A DNA stretch of 64,000 nt from DASRBO01 sp035653595 (lineage in GTDB: Bacteria > Actinomycetota > Acidimicrobiia > Acidimicrobiales > JAJPHE01), in contig DASRBO010000107.1 of the NCBI GenBank assembly GCA_035653595.1, forward strand, positions 38,551 through 102,550. The letters run 5' to 3'. A program made the translations under genes and the position numbers. Under the pieces are notes generated by a model that saw nothing but the letters and a program-made list of their open reading frames with translations, had not been told where the DNA came from and did no database searches. This document shows, one piece after another, positions 1 to 7,815 of the stretch. Each line of letters starts with the position of its first letter. Position 1 is the stretch's first letter.

Positions 1-321
1 GGCCAATGACAGCATGACAGGACTGGGGAAAAGGCGTCCCAAGAGTGCCAGGGGATACATGGCGAACTCTAGGTTGTTGTGGAGGAAGTCGGTCCGAAAC
101 AAGGAGACATAGGGGTCGGCCGCACCGTGCCCTATGGCGGACCAGGCCTGGCTGTAGGCCCCAAAGTCGTTGTTCATACCCCAGCGTCCGTACTGGACGA
201 CGCTGAAGATCGCCATTCCAAGCAGCTGGAGAATCAGGAAGCCGAAGCCCAGCACCTGAGGTGGAGCTCTCCGTGCCAACCCGGGTGACGGCACGTGATG
301 TGGCCCGACGACGGCGGGCAT
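1..321 (-). CDS. DUF2079-like polytopic membrane protein, 5' part only
   Basis: Only the first 107 codons are in the window and the frame is still open at base 1. Translation from the ATG at 321 gives a short basic N-terminus, a hydrophobic segment at residues 23-42, then the motif NNDFGAYSQAW near residues 50-60 and HNNLEFAMYPLALLGRLFP further on. Acidic, Tyr and Gln residues just after the first membrane segment followed by a His-containing stretch are what I know from DUF2079 membrane proteins, which are related to GT-C glycosyltransferases. It follows a Flp-type pilin (369-569) and a hairpin (334-358), the same order as the pilin and GT87-like gene next door. A role in glycosylating pili or surface polymer is inference. 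Family assignment is moderate because most of the protein is missing. Confidence 0.6.
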   Translation of the reverse strand, partial: MPAVVGPHHVPSPGLARRAPPQVLGFGFLILQLLGMAIFSVVQYGRWGMNNDFGAYSQAWSAIGHGAADPYVSLFRTDFLHNNLEFAMYPLALLGRLFPSPVMLSLA

Positions 322-333
322 GTGTCCCTCAGT

Positions 334-358
334 CGTCGGCCGCTCCGGGGGGCCGACG
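334..358 (-). terminator. Perfect 8-bp hairpin after pilin gene 1
   Basis: CGTCGGCC at 334-341 pairs perfectly with GGCCGACG at 351-358 around a 9-base loop. It lies 10 bases beyond the pilin stop at 369 and before the ATG of the membrane-protein gene at 321. No U-tract follows, so it may be an attenuator or an RNA-stabilising stem that keeps pilin message more abundant than the downstream message. Confidence 0.5.
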
Positions 359-368
359 GCCGCCGACA

Positions 369-569
369 TCAGGGGAAGGTGGTCGCAGTATTGTTGAGCG
401 AGTTGCTGGTCACGTTCCCGATCACGACCATGGCGCCTATCGCGATTACGACTACAAGCACCAAGAGGAGCGCGTACTCAACCAGACTGGCTCCGGTGTC
501 CTCGAGCTTCGGACGACGCCGGGCCCAGGAGGCGAGGTAGGTCACACAATCCGTCAGGTTGATGAGCAT
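369..569 (-). CDS. Flp/Fap-type (type IVb) pilin 1
   Basis: A 66-residue protein with the hallmarks of a class III prepilin: a charged leader, a Gly26/Ala27 cleavage point within TGASLVEYALLL, Glu at mature position 5 (residue 31), and one hydrophobic helix at about 33-52. The short polar C-terminus contains several Asn and Thr residues. Flp pilins of Tad systems have this length and layout. The ATG at 569 is preceded by AAGGAAG, which lies inside the 3' end of the GT87-like gene; the two genes overlap by 16 bases. No Tad ATPase, secretin, TadB/C or prepilin peptidase is in the window, so the assembly machinery must be elsewhere. A paralogue lies at 1869-2075. Confidence 0.88.
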   Translation of the reverse strand: MLINLTDCVTYLASWARRRPKLEDTGASLVEYALLLVLVVVIAIGAMVVIGNVTSNSLNNTATTFP

Positions 570-1810
570 GGCACGATGACTTCCTTGTGTGTAAGACGCT
601 CGGTTAGGGCAGCCGAAGGGCTGTGACGATAACTTCGGCAGACCTGAGACAACCATGAGACGGTCCCGATGATGAGTGCCAAATTGCGCACGGCCGCCAG
701 AACAGTCGCAGGATAAGAGGGAAAGCCGAGATGGAAACGCTGAGCCACCAGAAACGAAAGTGGGTACACGGCCGAGCTGAGGCCCGCCGCCGCAGCCCAG
801 GCTGGTCGGAGTGGCCACAGAGCCCAGAGGGGTGCCACCCAGAGCAGGTATTGCGGAGCGAATGACTTGTTGGCCAGGACGGCAATGCTGAGAACCGCCA
901 GGCTCGTAGCCTCCAGGCTGAAGCGGCCCCTGTAGGCCATAACCCAAGCGCTTGCAAGGCCAGCCACCGCCATCGCCGCCACAGCCAGCTGTACGGCGGT
1001 GCGGCCCGTTCCATAGACCTGAAGGTTTCCCGAGCGGTAGTGGAACGACAAGTGGGTGGGGGAGAGAAGGAGGCTCAAGCTCCCGGACAAGCTGCTGTAT
1101 TCCAGGCCGCGCGAGGCTTCGAAGCGCGCGGGATTCAGAAGAGTCCCGGGGGCGATGAGAGCCTGAATGGCGCCGACACCAGCCAGGCCGACCACCAGGG
1201 CAATGCACCGTCGGAGAGGCCAGCTGCCGGTCCGGCGGCGCTCCGCGATGGCGTAGCCTGGCAGCAGCAGGAATGGGAACAGTTTCAGCAGCCCACCTAG
1301 GCATGCCCACGCCCATGCTTGAACCCACCGTTCGCGCCGAGCGGAGGCCAGCGACAGGACCATGGCAAGAACAGGCACGAGGTCGTAGCGGGCAAAAACG
1401 ATGCCGACGGAGCTGAGCGCAGAGTAGATGACCATGCGCCTGGTCCAGTCTGGCCCGAACTGGCGGCCCGCCCACACAATGGCGGCGAAGGCTGCGGCCA
1501 TGAGGAGGGCCAGGCCGGGAGCGTAAGGTAGGTGGAGAAGGGCGGGGACGACGAACAACACGCCCGCGAGGGCGGGATACTCACTTGGAAGCCCATGCTG
1601 TAATGGACCATGCATGAGGGCGTTGGCGTAGGCGTGATAGAACACCACATCGCTCTCGCCTGGCAGGACAGCCCGGGCAAGCCACGCCAACGCAATGAAG
1701 GCGAACGCCAAGTGGACCGACTGGCTGAGCGCCAGTTGCGGCTTGCGGCGTTCGCCCTCAGGTGCACTCATGTCGGCCCGCTCGGCACTGGTGGCTGCGC
1801 TGCCCGACAT
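554..1810 (-). CDS. GT87/DUF2029-like polyprenyl-sugar glycosyltransferase
   Basis: A polytopic membrane protein of about 418 residues with roughly ten hydrophobic segments. FARYDLVPVLAMVLSLASA, then LLKLFPFLLLPGYA, then NKSFAPQYLLWVAPLWAL match the pattern of the DUF2029/GT87 family, whose members use polyprenyl-phosphate sugars outside the membrane to extend cell-surface glycans. Start choice is uncertain. The frame is open to 1864, but a perfect hairpin fills 1833-1860, so I favour ATG 1810 or ATG 1771; neither has a clear Shine-Dalgarno. It sits between two Flp pilins and overlaps the start of pilin 1, which suggests coupled expression and possibly a role in pilin or surface glycosylation (inference). 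Confidence 0.75.
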   Translation of the reverse strand: MSGSAATSAERADMSAPEGERRKPQLALSQSVHLAFAFIALAWLARAVLPGESDVVFYHAYANALMHGPLQHGLPSEYPALAGVLFVVPALLHLPYAPGLALLMAAAFAAIVWAGRQFGPDWTRRMVIYSALSSVGIVFARYDLVPVLAMVLSLASARRERWVQAWAWACLGGLLKLFPFLLLPGYAIAERRRTGSWPLRRCIALVVGLAGVGAIQALIAPGTLLNPARFEASRGLEYSSLSGSLSLLLSPTHLSFHYRSGNLQVYGTGRTAVQLAVAAMAVAGLASAWVMAYRGRFSLEATSLAVLSIAVLANKSFAPQYLLWVAPLWALWPLRPAWAAAAGLSSAVYPLSFLVAQRFHLGFPSYPATVLAAVRNLALIIGTVSWLSQVCRSYRHSPSAALTERLTHKEVIVPCSST

Positions 1811-1832
1811 GAGGGGCACCGATCGGATCCAG

Positions 1833-1860
1833 GGCCGGGGGACCGCACTGTCCCCCGGCC
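1833..1860 (-). terminator. Perfect 10-bp hairpin after pilin gene 2
   Basis: GGCCGGGGGA at 1833-1842 pairs perfectly with TCCCCCGGCC at 1851-1860, with an 8-base loop. It begins 8 bases after the pilin 2 stop codon and ends before the likely start of the GT87-like gene. There is no T-run. The position mirrors the hairpin after pilin 1, which supports a functional terminator or attenuator. Confidence 0.6.
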
Positions 1861-1868
1861 ACAAGGAC

Positions 1869-2075
1869 CTACGGGTTGGCCAGGTTGTTGGCGACGTTCT
1901 GGAGGGTGTTGTTCACCCCGTGGCCCAGGAAGATCAGGGCGCCAATGGCGACAACAGCGATAAGGGCGAGCAGGAGCGCATACTCCACCAGGCTGGCGCC
2001 GCTCTCATCCATCGAGAGACGGTTGGCCAACATGGCTCGCAAGGTCACCTGCAGATAAGCAAGCTTGGTCAACAT
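1869..2075 (-). CDS. Flp/Fap-type (type IVb) pilin 2
   Basis: A 68-residue prepilin paralogous to the one at 369-569. The leader ends at Gly26, followed by ASLVEYALLLAL, with Glu31 becoming residue 5 of the mature subunit and a hydrophobic helix up to about residue 51. The C-terminus is short and rich in Asn. The ATG at 2075 has GGA about 8 bases upstream and AAGGA a little further. The two pilins are identical through GASLVEYALLL but differ in leader and tail, so they are distinct subunits and not a recent copy. It probably heads a minus-strand unit running through both pilins and both GT-C-type genes. Confidence 0.88.
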   Translation of the reverse strand: MLTKLAYLQVTLRAMLANRLSMDESGASLVEYALLLALIAVVAIGALIFLGHGVNNTLQNVANNLANP

Positions 2076-2381
2076 CTGTCATTCCATCCTTGTCTGATGT
2101 GGCACCCTGCGGGCCCACCGTTTCCCCGATGTGGGGCTGTGGTCAGTGTTCGCCCCGCTGGAGCGGATTTCCATAGCCGGAGCCCGATTTCCGCTTGGGC
2201 CGGCACAACGTTGTCTCAACTCCCCAACTGAGCATCAACAGCGGCCGCAATTTGGGGCTTATCGCTGGCGCCGGGGGCCCGGAAGGCCGATTATTGGGCC
2301 ATCAGCACGACCACCCTTCCGCCCGGAGCGCGCCTGGCACCTGACCGACCGGCACCTCGGAGCCCGAGCCGGCTCCTCCTC
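2076..2381. other. Intergenic region between pilin 2 and beta-propeller gene
   Basis: About 306 bases without a convincing gene. It must hold the divergent promoters for the minus-strand pilin unit and the plus-strand propeller gene, but I see no clear -10/-35 pair and no GTATCA element. The propeller frame is open back to 2232 without an ATG, GTG or TTG codon, so the N-terminus of that gene could begin here only from a non-standard start. Confidence 0.4.
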
Positions 2382-3467
2382 GTGGTCGCGGGCTGCCTGG
2401 CTGTGCTGGGCCTGGCCGGCATCGTGATCGGCGCCGGACCGGCCTTCAAGAGCACCACCACGGTGGGTGCGGCCAGCGGAGACCTCTACTTCACGACCTA
2501 CAAGCCGGGGACGGTCGACAAGGTCTCGTACTCCCTCAACCGCGGCGCCCTGAGTCTCAGCCCAGTCACGGTCGTCACCCAGCTGCCCGGCGCCGACGGG
2601 ATCGTCTTCGCCTCGGATGGTCGGCTGTTGGTCGGAGCGGGCAACGGCACCGTCTTTGCCGTCGACCCCTCCAGCGGCGAGGCGACCTCGGTCAAGGCCG
2701 GCACGGGGGCTTTCATGCTGGCGCTTTCGCCCGATGGGAAGACCCTCTACACGGGCGGCCTGCCCGGGCCCCTCTCCGCCATCGTGCTGGCGCCCCTGGG
2801 TCCGGGGCACCTGACCGTGCTCAGTGGGGACGATGCCAGGATCTCGGGGCTGGCCTTCGGCCCGGATGGTCGGGCCCTCTACACGAGCTCCGACCCCGGC
2901 GGGCGGGGGGACATCGGCATCGTCAACCTGCGCACAGGCCTCACGCGCCGGCTCTTCCAGAACGTTCCAGGGGCCCACGGCGTGGTGTACGACCCCTATA
3001 CCGACACTTACATCCTCAGCGGCGGCTCGACCGTCCAGCAGCTCTCGGCGGTCGACCCGTCCCAGGTGGTGTCCCAGACCACACTGCCCATAACGAGCAT
3101 CGACCAGGGGGCCGTGGACGGTCATGGCCACGCCCTCATGGCGAGCAATGGCGGCAGCCTCATCTACATCGACTACTCGGCTACCAAGCGGGTCGGGGAC
3201 CTCGCCGACCACGTCTCCATCAAGCACCTCGCCACCCACCTAGACGACGTGGCTCCCCTGATCGGCCCCGGCGCCCGGCCTACGCCCACCCTGGCCCATC
3301 TATGGACCGACGGAGGGGTCGGAGCCCTGGTCCTGGCCGGGCTAGCCGGGGCGGGCTATGCCGTCACCGTCCGCCGGCGCCGGCGCCCGACCCTCGCCCG
3401 CCGGCTGCCCCGGTGGGACGTCAGACGTCAGCAGGCGGCTCGTCAGACCGATGACGATTCGGTCTGA
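2382..3467 (+). CDS. Exported YVTN/YncE-like beta-propeller with C-terminal membrane anchor
   Basis: A 361-residue protein. The N-terminus is a hydrophobic signal or anchor; residues 35-300 contain repeated units such as LALSPDGKTLYTGG and LAFGPDGRALYTSS, which are blades of a beta-propeller. A second hydrophobic helix lies at about 312-330 and is followed by a very basic tail, so the propeller probably faces outward and is held by the C-terminus. GTG 2382 is the only standard start before the signal sequence. It lacks the usual basic n-region, so the true start is uncertain (the frame is open to 2232). Function is unknown; such propellers often bind partners at the cell surface. It ends 10 bases before the next gene, with which it is probably co-transcribed. 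Confidence 0.65.
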   Translation: MVAGCLAVLGLAGIVIGAGPAFKSTTTVGAASGDLYFTTYKPGTVDKVSYSLNRGALSLSPVTVVTQLPGADGIVFASDGRLLVGAGNGTVFAVDPSSGEATSVKAGTGAFMLALSPDGKTLYTGGLPGPLSAIVLAPLGPGHLTVLSGDDARISGLAFGPDGRALYTSSDPGGRGDIGIVNLRTGLTRRLFQNVPGAHGVVYDPYTDTYILSGGSTVQQLSAVDPSQVVSQTTLPITSIDQGAVDGHGHALMASNGGSLIYIDYSATKRVGDLADHVSIKHLATHLDDVAPLIGPGARPTPTLAHLWTDGGVGALVLAGLAGAGYAVTVRRRRRPTLARRLPRWDVRRQQAARQTDDDSV

Positions 3468-3477
3468 GGGACTTCCG

Positions 3478-5004
3478 ATGGTGCAGGCTTCGGATGTGCA
3501 CGAACGGGCGCCCGCGGGCTCCCAGGCGGGCTCGGCTGCCGATGGGGGCATACAGCGCCGACCTCGGTCGCCCAGACTCCTGCGGGTCACCGGTCGGGGC
3601 CTCGCACTGCATCCGGCGTGGATCGTCATCGCCGGGGTGGCCGCTGTCCTCCTGCGGGTGGGTCTTCGGGAGGGTCTGAACAGCGACGCCTGGTGGCACC
3701 TGGCCGCCGGCCAGTGGATGCTCTCCCATCACGCCGTCATCAGGTCCGACACCTTCTCCTACACCGTCCACGGCCGACCCTGGGTCGCCGAGGAGTGGGG
3801 TTTCGAGTTCCTGCTGGCCTGGATGGTCCGCACCTTCGGGCCGGTGTCGTTCTGGCTGCTTTCGTCCGGGGCCTGCATCGCCGCCTTGCTGGTCAGCGTG
3901 GTCAGGTGGCGGAAGCTGGGCGCCAGATGGCTGTGGGTCGCGGTCCTGGCCATCCTGGCCGGGGGACCGCTGGCCATCGGCGAAGCGCCCAGGCCCCAGT
4001 CCCTGAGCTACCTGTTCTTCGCCCTCGAGCTGCTGGTCCTCACCCAGGCCAGACGGAACATCCGGTGGTTGCTCTGCCTGCCCCCCCTGCTCCTGGTATG
4101 GGCCAACGTCCATGGGAGCTTCCTGGCCGGCCTGGCTGTGCTCGGTCTGGAGCTGGTTCTGGCCAGATGGCCCTTCTCCAAGGGGCGGCTGGTGGTGTCG
4201 AGCCCATTGCCCCTGCGGGCCGCTGGAGTGACATTCGGGGTGGCCGTCCTGTCGACCCTGGTGAACCCCCACGGCCCGGGCCTGCTCTCCTACGCCTACC
4301 ACGTCAGCTCATCCGGTCAGCTGAGCGCCTTGATAACCGAATGGCAGTCACCCGACTTCCATTCTGCCGTCCTGATCCTGCTGATTCTGGTCCCGGCAGC
4401 AGCTGTGCTGGCCAGCCTCGCCCTGAGCGACGCAAGGCTCGAGGTGTTCGACCTCGTCCTGTGGGGTGGACTGCTGCTGGCAACGTTGCACGCCCAGCGC
4501 TTCATCCCCTACGCCGCGATGGCCTGGGGGGGCCTGGCCGCCAGGATGCCGGCTCTGCGGCGGGAGACGATCAAGCCCTCCCTCCTCGTGTGGCCGATCG
4601 CCGCTCTCGCCTGCTTCGTCTTCGTGGCCGGGCCTCACCCGCCGGCCGGCGCCCCGGAGCGGGGAGGTGACTCGGGCATGCCCGTCGCCGCCACCGCCTA
4701 TCTCCAGCAGCACCCCGGGCGGGTGTTCTCCAGCTACTGGTACAACGACTACCTCATCCACGCCGGCATTCCCGTCTTCGTGGATGGCCGTACGGACCTG
4801 TACTTCGGGACGCCGGTCCTCTCGGAATACGAGAAGCTCGCCAGTGTGAGCCAGGACCCCGACATCCTGCTTAACCGCTGGAAGGTGCAGTACGTGTTGT
4901 GGACCAAGGGGAGCGCCCTATCCGTGTTCCTCTCCCACGACCACGCCTGGCGACAGGTGTTCCAGGCCGGATCGAGCGTGGTCTTCCAGAGGGTCCAGCC
5001 CTGA
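3478..5004 (+). CDS. Polytopic GT-C-like membrane protein
   Basis: A 508-residue protein with about ten hydrophobic segments and a soluble C-terminal region of about 110 residues. After the first membrane helix it has SDAWWHLAAGQWML, then DTFSYTVHGRPWVAEEWGFE; acidic residues in the first extracellular loop are typical of GT-C enzymes that use lipid-linked sugars. The C-terminal region (SYWYNDYLIHAG, FVDGRTDLYF) is characteristic of an uncharacterised family of large bacterial membrane proteins. ATG 3478 is chosen because GAGGG lies 8 bases upstream; ATG 3451 would overlap the previous gene. It follows the propeller gene closely, so the two may form one unit. The sugar and acceptor are unknown. 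Confidence 0.6.
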   Translation: MVQASDVHERAPAGSQAGSAADGGIQRRPRSPRLLRVTGRGLALHPAWIVIAGVAAVLLRVGLREGLNSDAWWHLAAGQWMLSHHAVIRSDTFSYTVHGRPWVAEEWGFEFLLAWMVRTFGPVSFWLLSSGACIAALLVSVVRWRKLGARWLWVAVLAILAGGPLAIGEAPRPQSLSYLFFALELLVLTQARRNIRWLLCLPPLLLVWANVHGSFLAGLAVLGLELVLARWPFSKGRLVVSSPLPLRAAGVTFGVAVLSTLVNPHGPGLLSYAYHVSSSGQLSALITEWQSPDFHSAVLILLILVPAAAVLASLALSDARLEVFDLVLWGGLLLATLHAQRFIPYAAMAWGGLAARMPALRRETIKPSLLVWPIAALACFVFVAGPHPPAGAPERGGDSGMPVAATAYLQQHPGRVFSSYWYNDYLIHAGIPVFVDGRTDLYFGTPVLSEYEKLASVSQDPDILLNRWKVQYVLWTKGSALSVFLSHDHAWRQVFQAGSSVVFQRVQP

Positions 5005-5052
5005 TCGACCCGGCGGATCGGCGGAGTCGCCGGGCCGCTCGAAGCGGTTCGC

Positions 5053-5781
5053 CTAGTAGAGCGCCCGGCTGGTTCGCCAGCCAGTGCGCCGCGCCAGAGC
5101 CACCGCCGCCAGTTGCGAGTTGACGCCGAGCTTCTCGAGGATGCCTCGGATGTTGCTCCGCACGGTCGCCACCGCAACCGACCGGGCCTCGGCGATCTCA
5201 CTCGCGGTGAGGCCGTCTATGAGCTGACCGAGCACCTCCTGCTCCTTGGGGGTCAGAGAGTCGAAGGCTCCGAGTGAGCCGGCCTCGTCGGGCAGGAAGC
5301 CCTCGAGCAGCGATTGCCGCTCGAGTTCGTCGATCGCCACACCTCCGGACGCGACCTCCTCGAGCAGGTCGATCAGCTCCTCGAGCGGTTGAGCCTTGTA
5401 GAAGACGCCCTCAGCCCCCTCGGTCAGGCAACTGGCCAGTAGATGGCGGTCCTGGGACTCGGCCGTCAGGATGAAGCACCGGACACCCTGGGCCCGTAGG
5501 GCCGCAATGGCCGGAACGCTGGTGGCTCCATCCCCCAGATGGAGGTCGAGGAGGGCGAGGGCCGGCGAGCACTGCCTGGCCGCCTCGAGGGCGCCGGCGG
5601 TCGATACCTCCTCGGCGATTACAACCTCGAAGCCGCGCCGGTTGAGGGCCAGCACGAGAAGCTCGGTGAGAAGGGCGTGGTCGTCGACGATGAGAATGCG
5701 CCGGCTCGAGGGAGGGGACTCGACCTCGGCGGACCGCCCGTGAGGCGAGAATGAGTCGTAATCGGCCCTCCGCTCCACCAT
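5053..5781 (-). CDS. NarL/FixJ-family response regulator
   Basis: A 242-residue protein. The receiver domain covers about residues 27-145, with the acidic pair at VDDH, phospho-acceptor Asp79 in LALLDLHLGDG, Thr106 and Lys129. A LuxR-type helix-turn-helix follows at about 172-235 (LTPKEQEVLGQLIDG through TVRSNIRGILEKLGV). The first 26 residues are a polar extension. ATG 5781 has GGAGG 8 bases upstream. There is no adjacent histidine kinase, so it is an orphan. It is divergent from the sigma factor gene at 5965, with which it shares a 183-base upstream region. Confidence 0.88.
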   Translation of the reverse strand: MVERRADYDSFSPHGRSAEVESPPSSRRILIVDDHALLTELLVLALNRRGFEVVIAEEVSTAGALEAARQCSPALALLDLHLGDGATSVPAIAALRAQGVRCFILTAESQDRHLLASCLTEGAEGVFYKAQPLEELIDLLEEVASGGVAIDELERQSLLEGFLPDEAGSLGAFDSLTPKEQEVLGQLIDGLTASEIAEARSVAVATVRSNIRGILEKLGVNSQLAAVALARRTGWRTSRALY

Positions 5782-5930
5782 TCATTGCCTCCACGCCGTT
5801 TCCGGCTTCTTGGATTGTCCCCCATGAGCCCTTCCGGTCACAGGGGACGAATGGTCATATGTACCCGGGCAGTAGCCAAAGCCACCACAACAGTTGCCCA
5901 ACAACCCCACGGTTCAACAATTTTGGGGTA

Positions 5931-5950
5931 CCTCTGACTCGTATCAGAGG
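5931..5950 (+). promoter_or_regulatory. GTATCA-containing inverted repeat upstream of sigma factor 1
   Basis: CCTCTGA at 5931-5937 is repeated inverted as TCAGAGG at 5944-5950, and GTATCA lies at 5941-5946. Sixteen bases further on is CCTG rather than RCTC, so the site resembles but does not fully match the element in front of the exopolysaccharide units. If it is a promoter, transcription would start near 5974, downstream of the GTG used here as the gene start. Confidence 0.45.
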
Positions 5951-5964
5951 GCCAAGATCGCCCT

Positions 5965-6648
5965 GTGAGGAATACTGACGGCCGCTCCAGAGAGCTTCGC
6001 GAAGGGGCAAACGCGACCTTCGTGGCCGAGCGCCCGGCGGAGCATTCCACCCTCGGTCCGCGGAACGCGGGCCCCCCGGCGAGTTCGGATGACACCACCA
6101 CCGACCTGGTCGTCCGGGCCGCACAAGGCGATCAGGCGGCGTGGGATCAGCTCGTAGAGAGGTATTCCGGCGTGGTCTGGGCTGTAGCACGCAGCTTCGG
6201 GCTCGACGGGCGCGACGCCGGCGACGTGTTCCAGACCACCTGGCTCAGATTGGTCGAGAACGTGGACCGGATACGGGAGCCGGAGCGGATCGGGGCCTGG
6301 CTGGCGACGACGGCCCGGCGGGAGTCGCTACGGCTCCTCCGCCTGGCCAAGCGCGTCGTGCCCACCGGCGACGAGAAGGTGCTCGAGGTCGACGGGACCG
6401 AGACGATCGATCTCGAGTCGGCACCTTTCCTCAGCTCCGACCGGGACGGCATTGTGACAGCCCTCCTCGCCCAGCTCTCGCCTCGCCAGCAGATGGTCCT
6501 GCGCCTGCTAACCGGGCCCGAGGAGCTCAGCTACCAGGAAATCAGCGAGGTCCTGGACATCCCGATCGGCAGCATCGGCCCCACTCGGGCCCGGGCCCTG
6601 GATCAGCTCCGGCGCCTCTGCCTCCACGCCGGTATAACCGAGTACTGA
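5965..6648 (+). CDS. ECF-type RNA polymerase sigma factor 1
   Basis: A 227-residue protein. Sigma region 2 covers about residues 47-120 (DLVVRAAQGDQAAWDQLVE, DVFQTTWLRLVENVDRI) and region 4 about 165-220 (LSPRQQMVLRLL, YQEISEVLDIPIGSIGPTR). There is no region 1.1 or 3, as in ECF factors; the IGSIGPTRAR helix is common in an actinobacterial ECF group. The first 45 residues are polar and poorly conserved. GTG 5965 has no good Shine-Dalgarno; GTG 6022, in the same frame, would remove 19 residues and lies after GAAGGGG. It is followed by a small partner gene at 6771, and the pair is mirrored by sigma factor 2 and its partner. Confidence 0.88.
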   Translation: MRNTDGRSRELREGANATFVAERPAEHSTLGPRNAGPPASSDDTTTDLVVRAAQGDQAAWDQLVERYSGVVWAVARSFGLDGRDAGDVFQTTWLRLVENVDRIREPERIGAWLATTARRESLRLLRLAKRVVPTGDEKVLEVDGTETIDLESAPFLSSDRDGIVTALLAQLSPRQQMVLRLLTGPEELSYQEISEVLDIPIGSIGPTRARALDQLRRLCLHAGITEY

Positions 6649-6770
6649 GTCCTCGCGCTCCCCGATGGGCGCAGGAGGGGTCATACTTGTAGGTGTGGGC
6701 CGGCACTTGAGGTCGATGACGGGTCCCCTCCCCTCTTTATGGGGGGGTGCCGACGTCGGCAGGGGCGGTC

Positions 6771-7223
6771 ATGGGGTCTGAGGAGCCGAGCCTCGGGGTG
6801 GAACTGGCCGAGGCGGGACCGGTCGACCTCGGGCCCGATGCCGACCTGATTGCCTTCGCCAAAGCGGCCCTGGCCGGGCGGGCAGTGGACTCTGACCTGG
6901 CCGCACTGATGTCTGACTCCCTGACCGACGACGGAGGATCGCCCGACGATCACCGCCTGGAGTTCCGCTCAGCCCGGCGGATGCTGTCGGTCCGGGTTGG
7001 CGGTCAGGCCGGCCGCAGGAGCCTGAGTGTCGAGTGCCGGCCACCGGTGGACGAGGCTTGCCTCGAGCGAGCTCCCGGCCCCGATGCCGCCCCGGGGGCC
7101 GTCCTGGCGTTCGGCGGCGGCCCGAAGTTGAGCCTGACGGGCCTATCGCCGGGCACCGTCCGGATCCGGGTCCGCAGATCCGGAGAGAATCGGTCCACCC
7201 ACACCGATTGGTTCCGGATCTGA
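6771..7223 (+). CDS. Small sigma-factor-associated protein 1 (C-terminal TDW motif)
   Basis: A 150-residue soluble protein with no signal or membrane segment. It has an N-terminal helical part (ADLIAFAKAALAGRAVDSDL) and a probable beta-sandwich part (LEFRSARRMLSVRV, then LSLTGLSPGTVRIRV) ending in TDWFRI. The same layout and TDW ending occur in the partner of sigma factor 2 at 7225-7746. From memory, short proteins ending in TDWV-like motifs sit beside ECF genes in many actinobacteria, sometimes with CHAT-domain proteases; none is here. ATG 6771 is preferred because AGGGG precedes it; GTG 6747 is an alternative. A role in controlling the sigma factor is inference. Confidence 0.6.
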   Translation: MGSEEPSLGVELAEAGPVDLGPDADLIAFAKAALAGRAVDSDLAALMSDSLTDDGGSPDDHRLEFRSARRMLSVRVGGQAGRRSLSVECRPPVDEACLERAPGPDAAPGAVLAFGGGPKLSLTGLSPGTVRIRVRRSGENRSTHTDWFRI

Positions 7224-7224
7224 G

Positions 7225-7746
7225 TTAGAGCACCACCCAGTCGGTCAGCACCGTCGGACCGACCTGGGCTTCCCCCGGCAGGACCTCGAAGCTGACGAGA
7301 CCCCTGGTCAGTTCCCCGGCGAATGTCGTGTCGGAGGGCTCCCCCAGGGCCACGGCCACCTGGCCCGGTACCCGCATGTAGATCTTGTGTCCACCGGTGG
7401 GCAACACCCTTCCCCTCAGCCATACCCGGTTCTCCACGGTCCGGCACCGGATGAGCATGGACAGCTCCGAGGTGCGGAACACGAGGACCCGCGTGCCGGG
7501 CTCGTCGCCGAAGTCGGGCATCGTCCGCTGATCGACGGCGGAGTCGAAGAGCAGGGGAGCGACCACCACCTGGCGGCCCTGGGTCGGCGCCCCGGCCGAC
7601 ACGGCTTGCAGCAGGTCGGGGGGAGGTGGGTCGAGAGCCCTCAGCGCTCTGGCTAGGAGCTCGGTGACGGCTTCGCTTGATAGGGCTGGCTCGGATCCCG
7701 ATCCCTCCGGGGCCCCGGCAGCCCCTAGGTCGGGTCTGGGCGACAT
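7225..7746 (-). CDS. Small sigma-factor-associated protein 2 (C-terminal TDW motif)
   Basis: A 173-residue soluble protein paralogous in layout to the product of 6771-7223: a helical N-terminal part (EAVTELLARALRAL), then RVLVFRTSELSMLIRCR, LRGRVLPTGGHKIYMR and TFAGELTRGLVSFEV, ending TDWVVL. The two genes converge and their stop codons are one base apart. ATG 7746 has no Shine-Dalgarno. Instead the RCTC box of the shared promoter class lies at -12 to -9 and GTATCA 28 bases upstream of the start, so it is probably translated from a leaderless mRNA. It lies downstream of sigma factor 2. Function is unknown; anti-sigma or accessory function is possible. Confidence 0.65.
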   Translation of the reverse strand: MSPRPDLGAAGAPEGSGSEPALSSEAVTELLARALRALDPPPPDLLQAVSAGAPTQGRQVVVAPLLFDSAVDQRTMPDFGDEPGTRVLVFRTSELSMLIRCRTVENRVWLRGRVLPTGGHKIYMRVPGQVAVALGEPSDTTFAGELTRGLVSFEVLPGEAQVGPTVLTDWVVL

Positions 7747-7780
7747 ACCAAAGAGAGTTTCGGGCCCGCTCGGGTGATAC
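7747..7780 (-). promoter_or_regulatory. GTATCA-N17-CTC leaderless promoter for sigma-associated protein 2
   Basis: On the minus strand GTATCA occupies 7780-7775, 17 bases follow, then CTC with the wider box ACTCTC at -12 to -7 of ATG 7746. A second GTATCA in the opposite orientation lies at 7795-7800, making an imperfect inverted repeat. There is no ribosome-binding site between the element and the start codon. Confidence 0.7.
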
Positions 7781-7815
7781 TGAACCGGCCCTTTGTATCA
7801 ACCACGCAATTGCCC

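Noticed and set aside
6716..6747. C-rich/G-rich stretch between sigma factor 1 and its partner as a terminator
   Set aside because: The pairing of CCCCTCC with GGGGGGG is imperfect and could be simple GC-rich sequence; the two genes are more likely co-transcribed.
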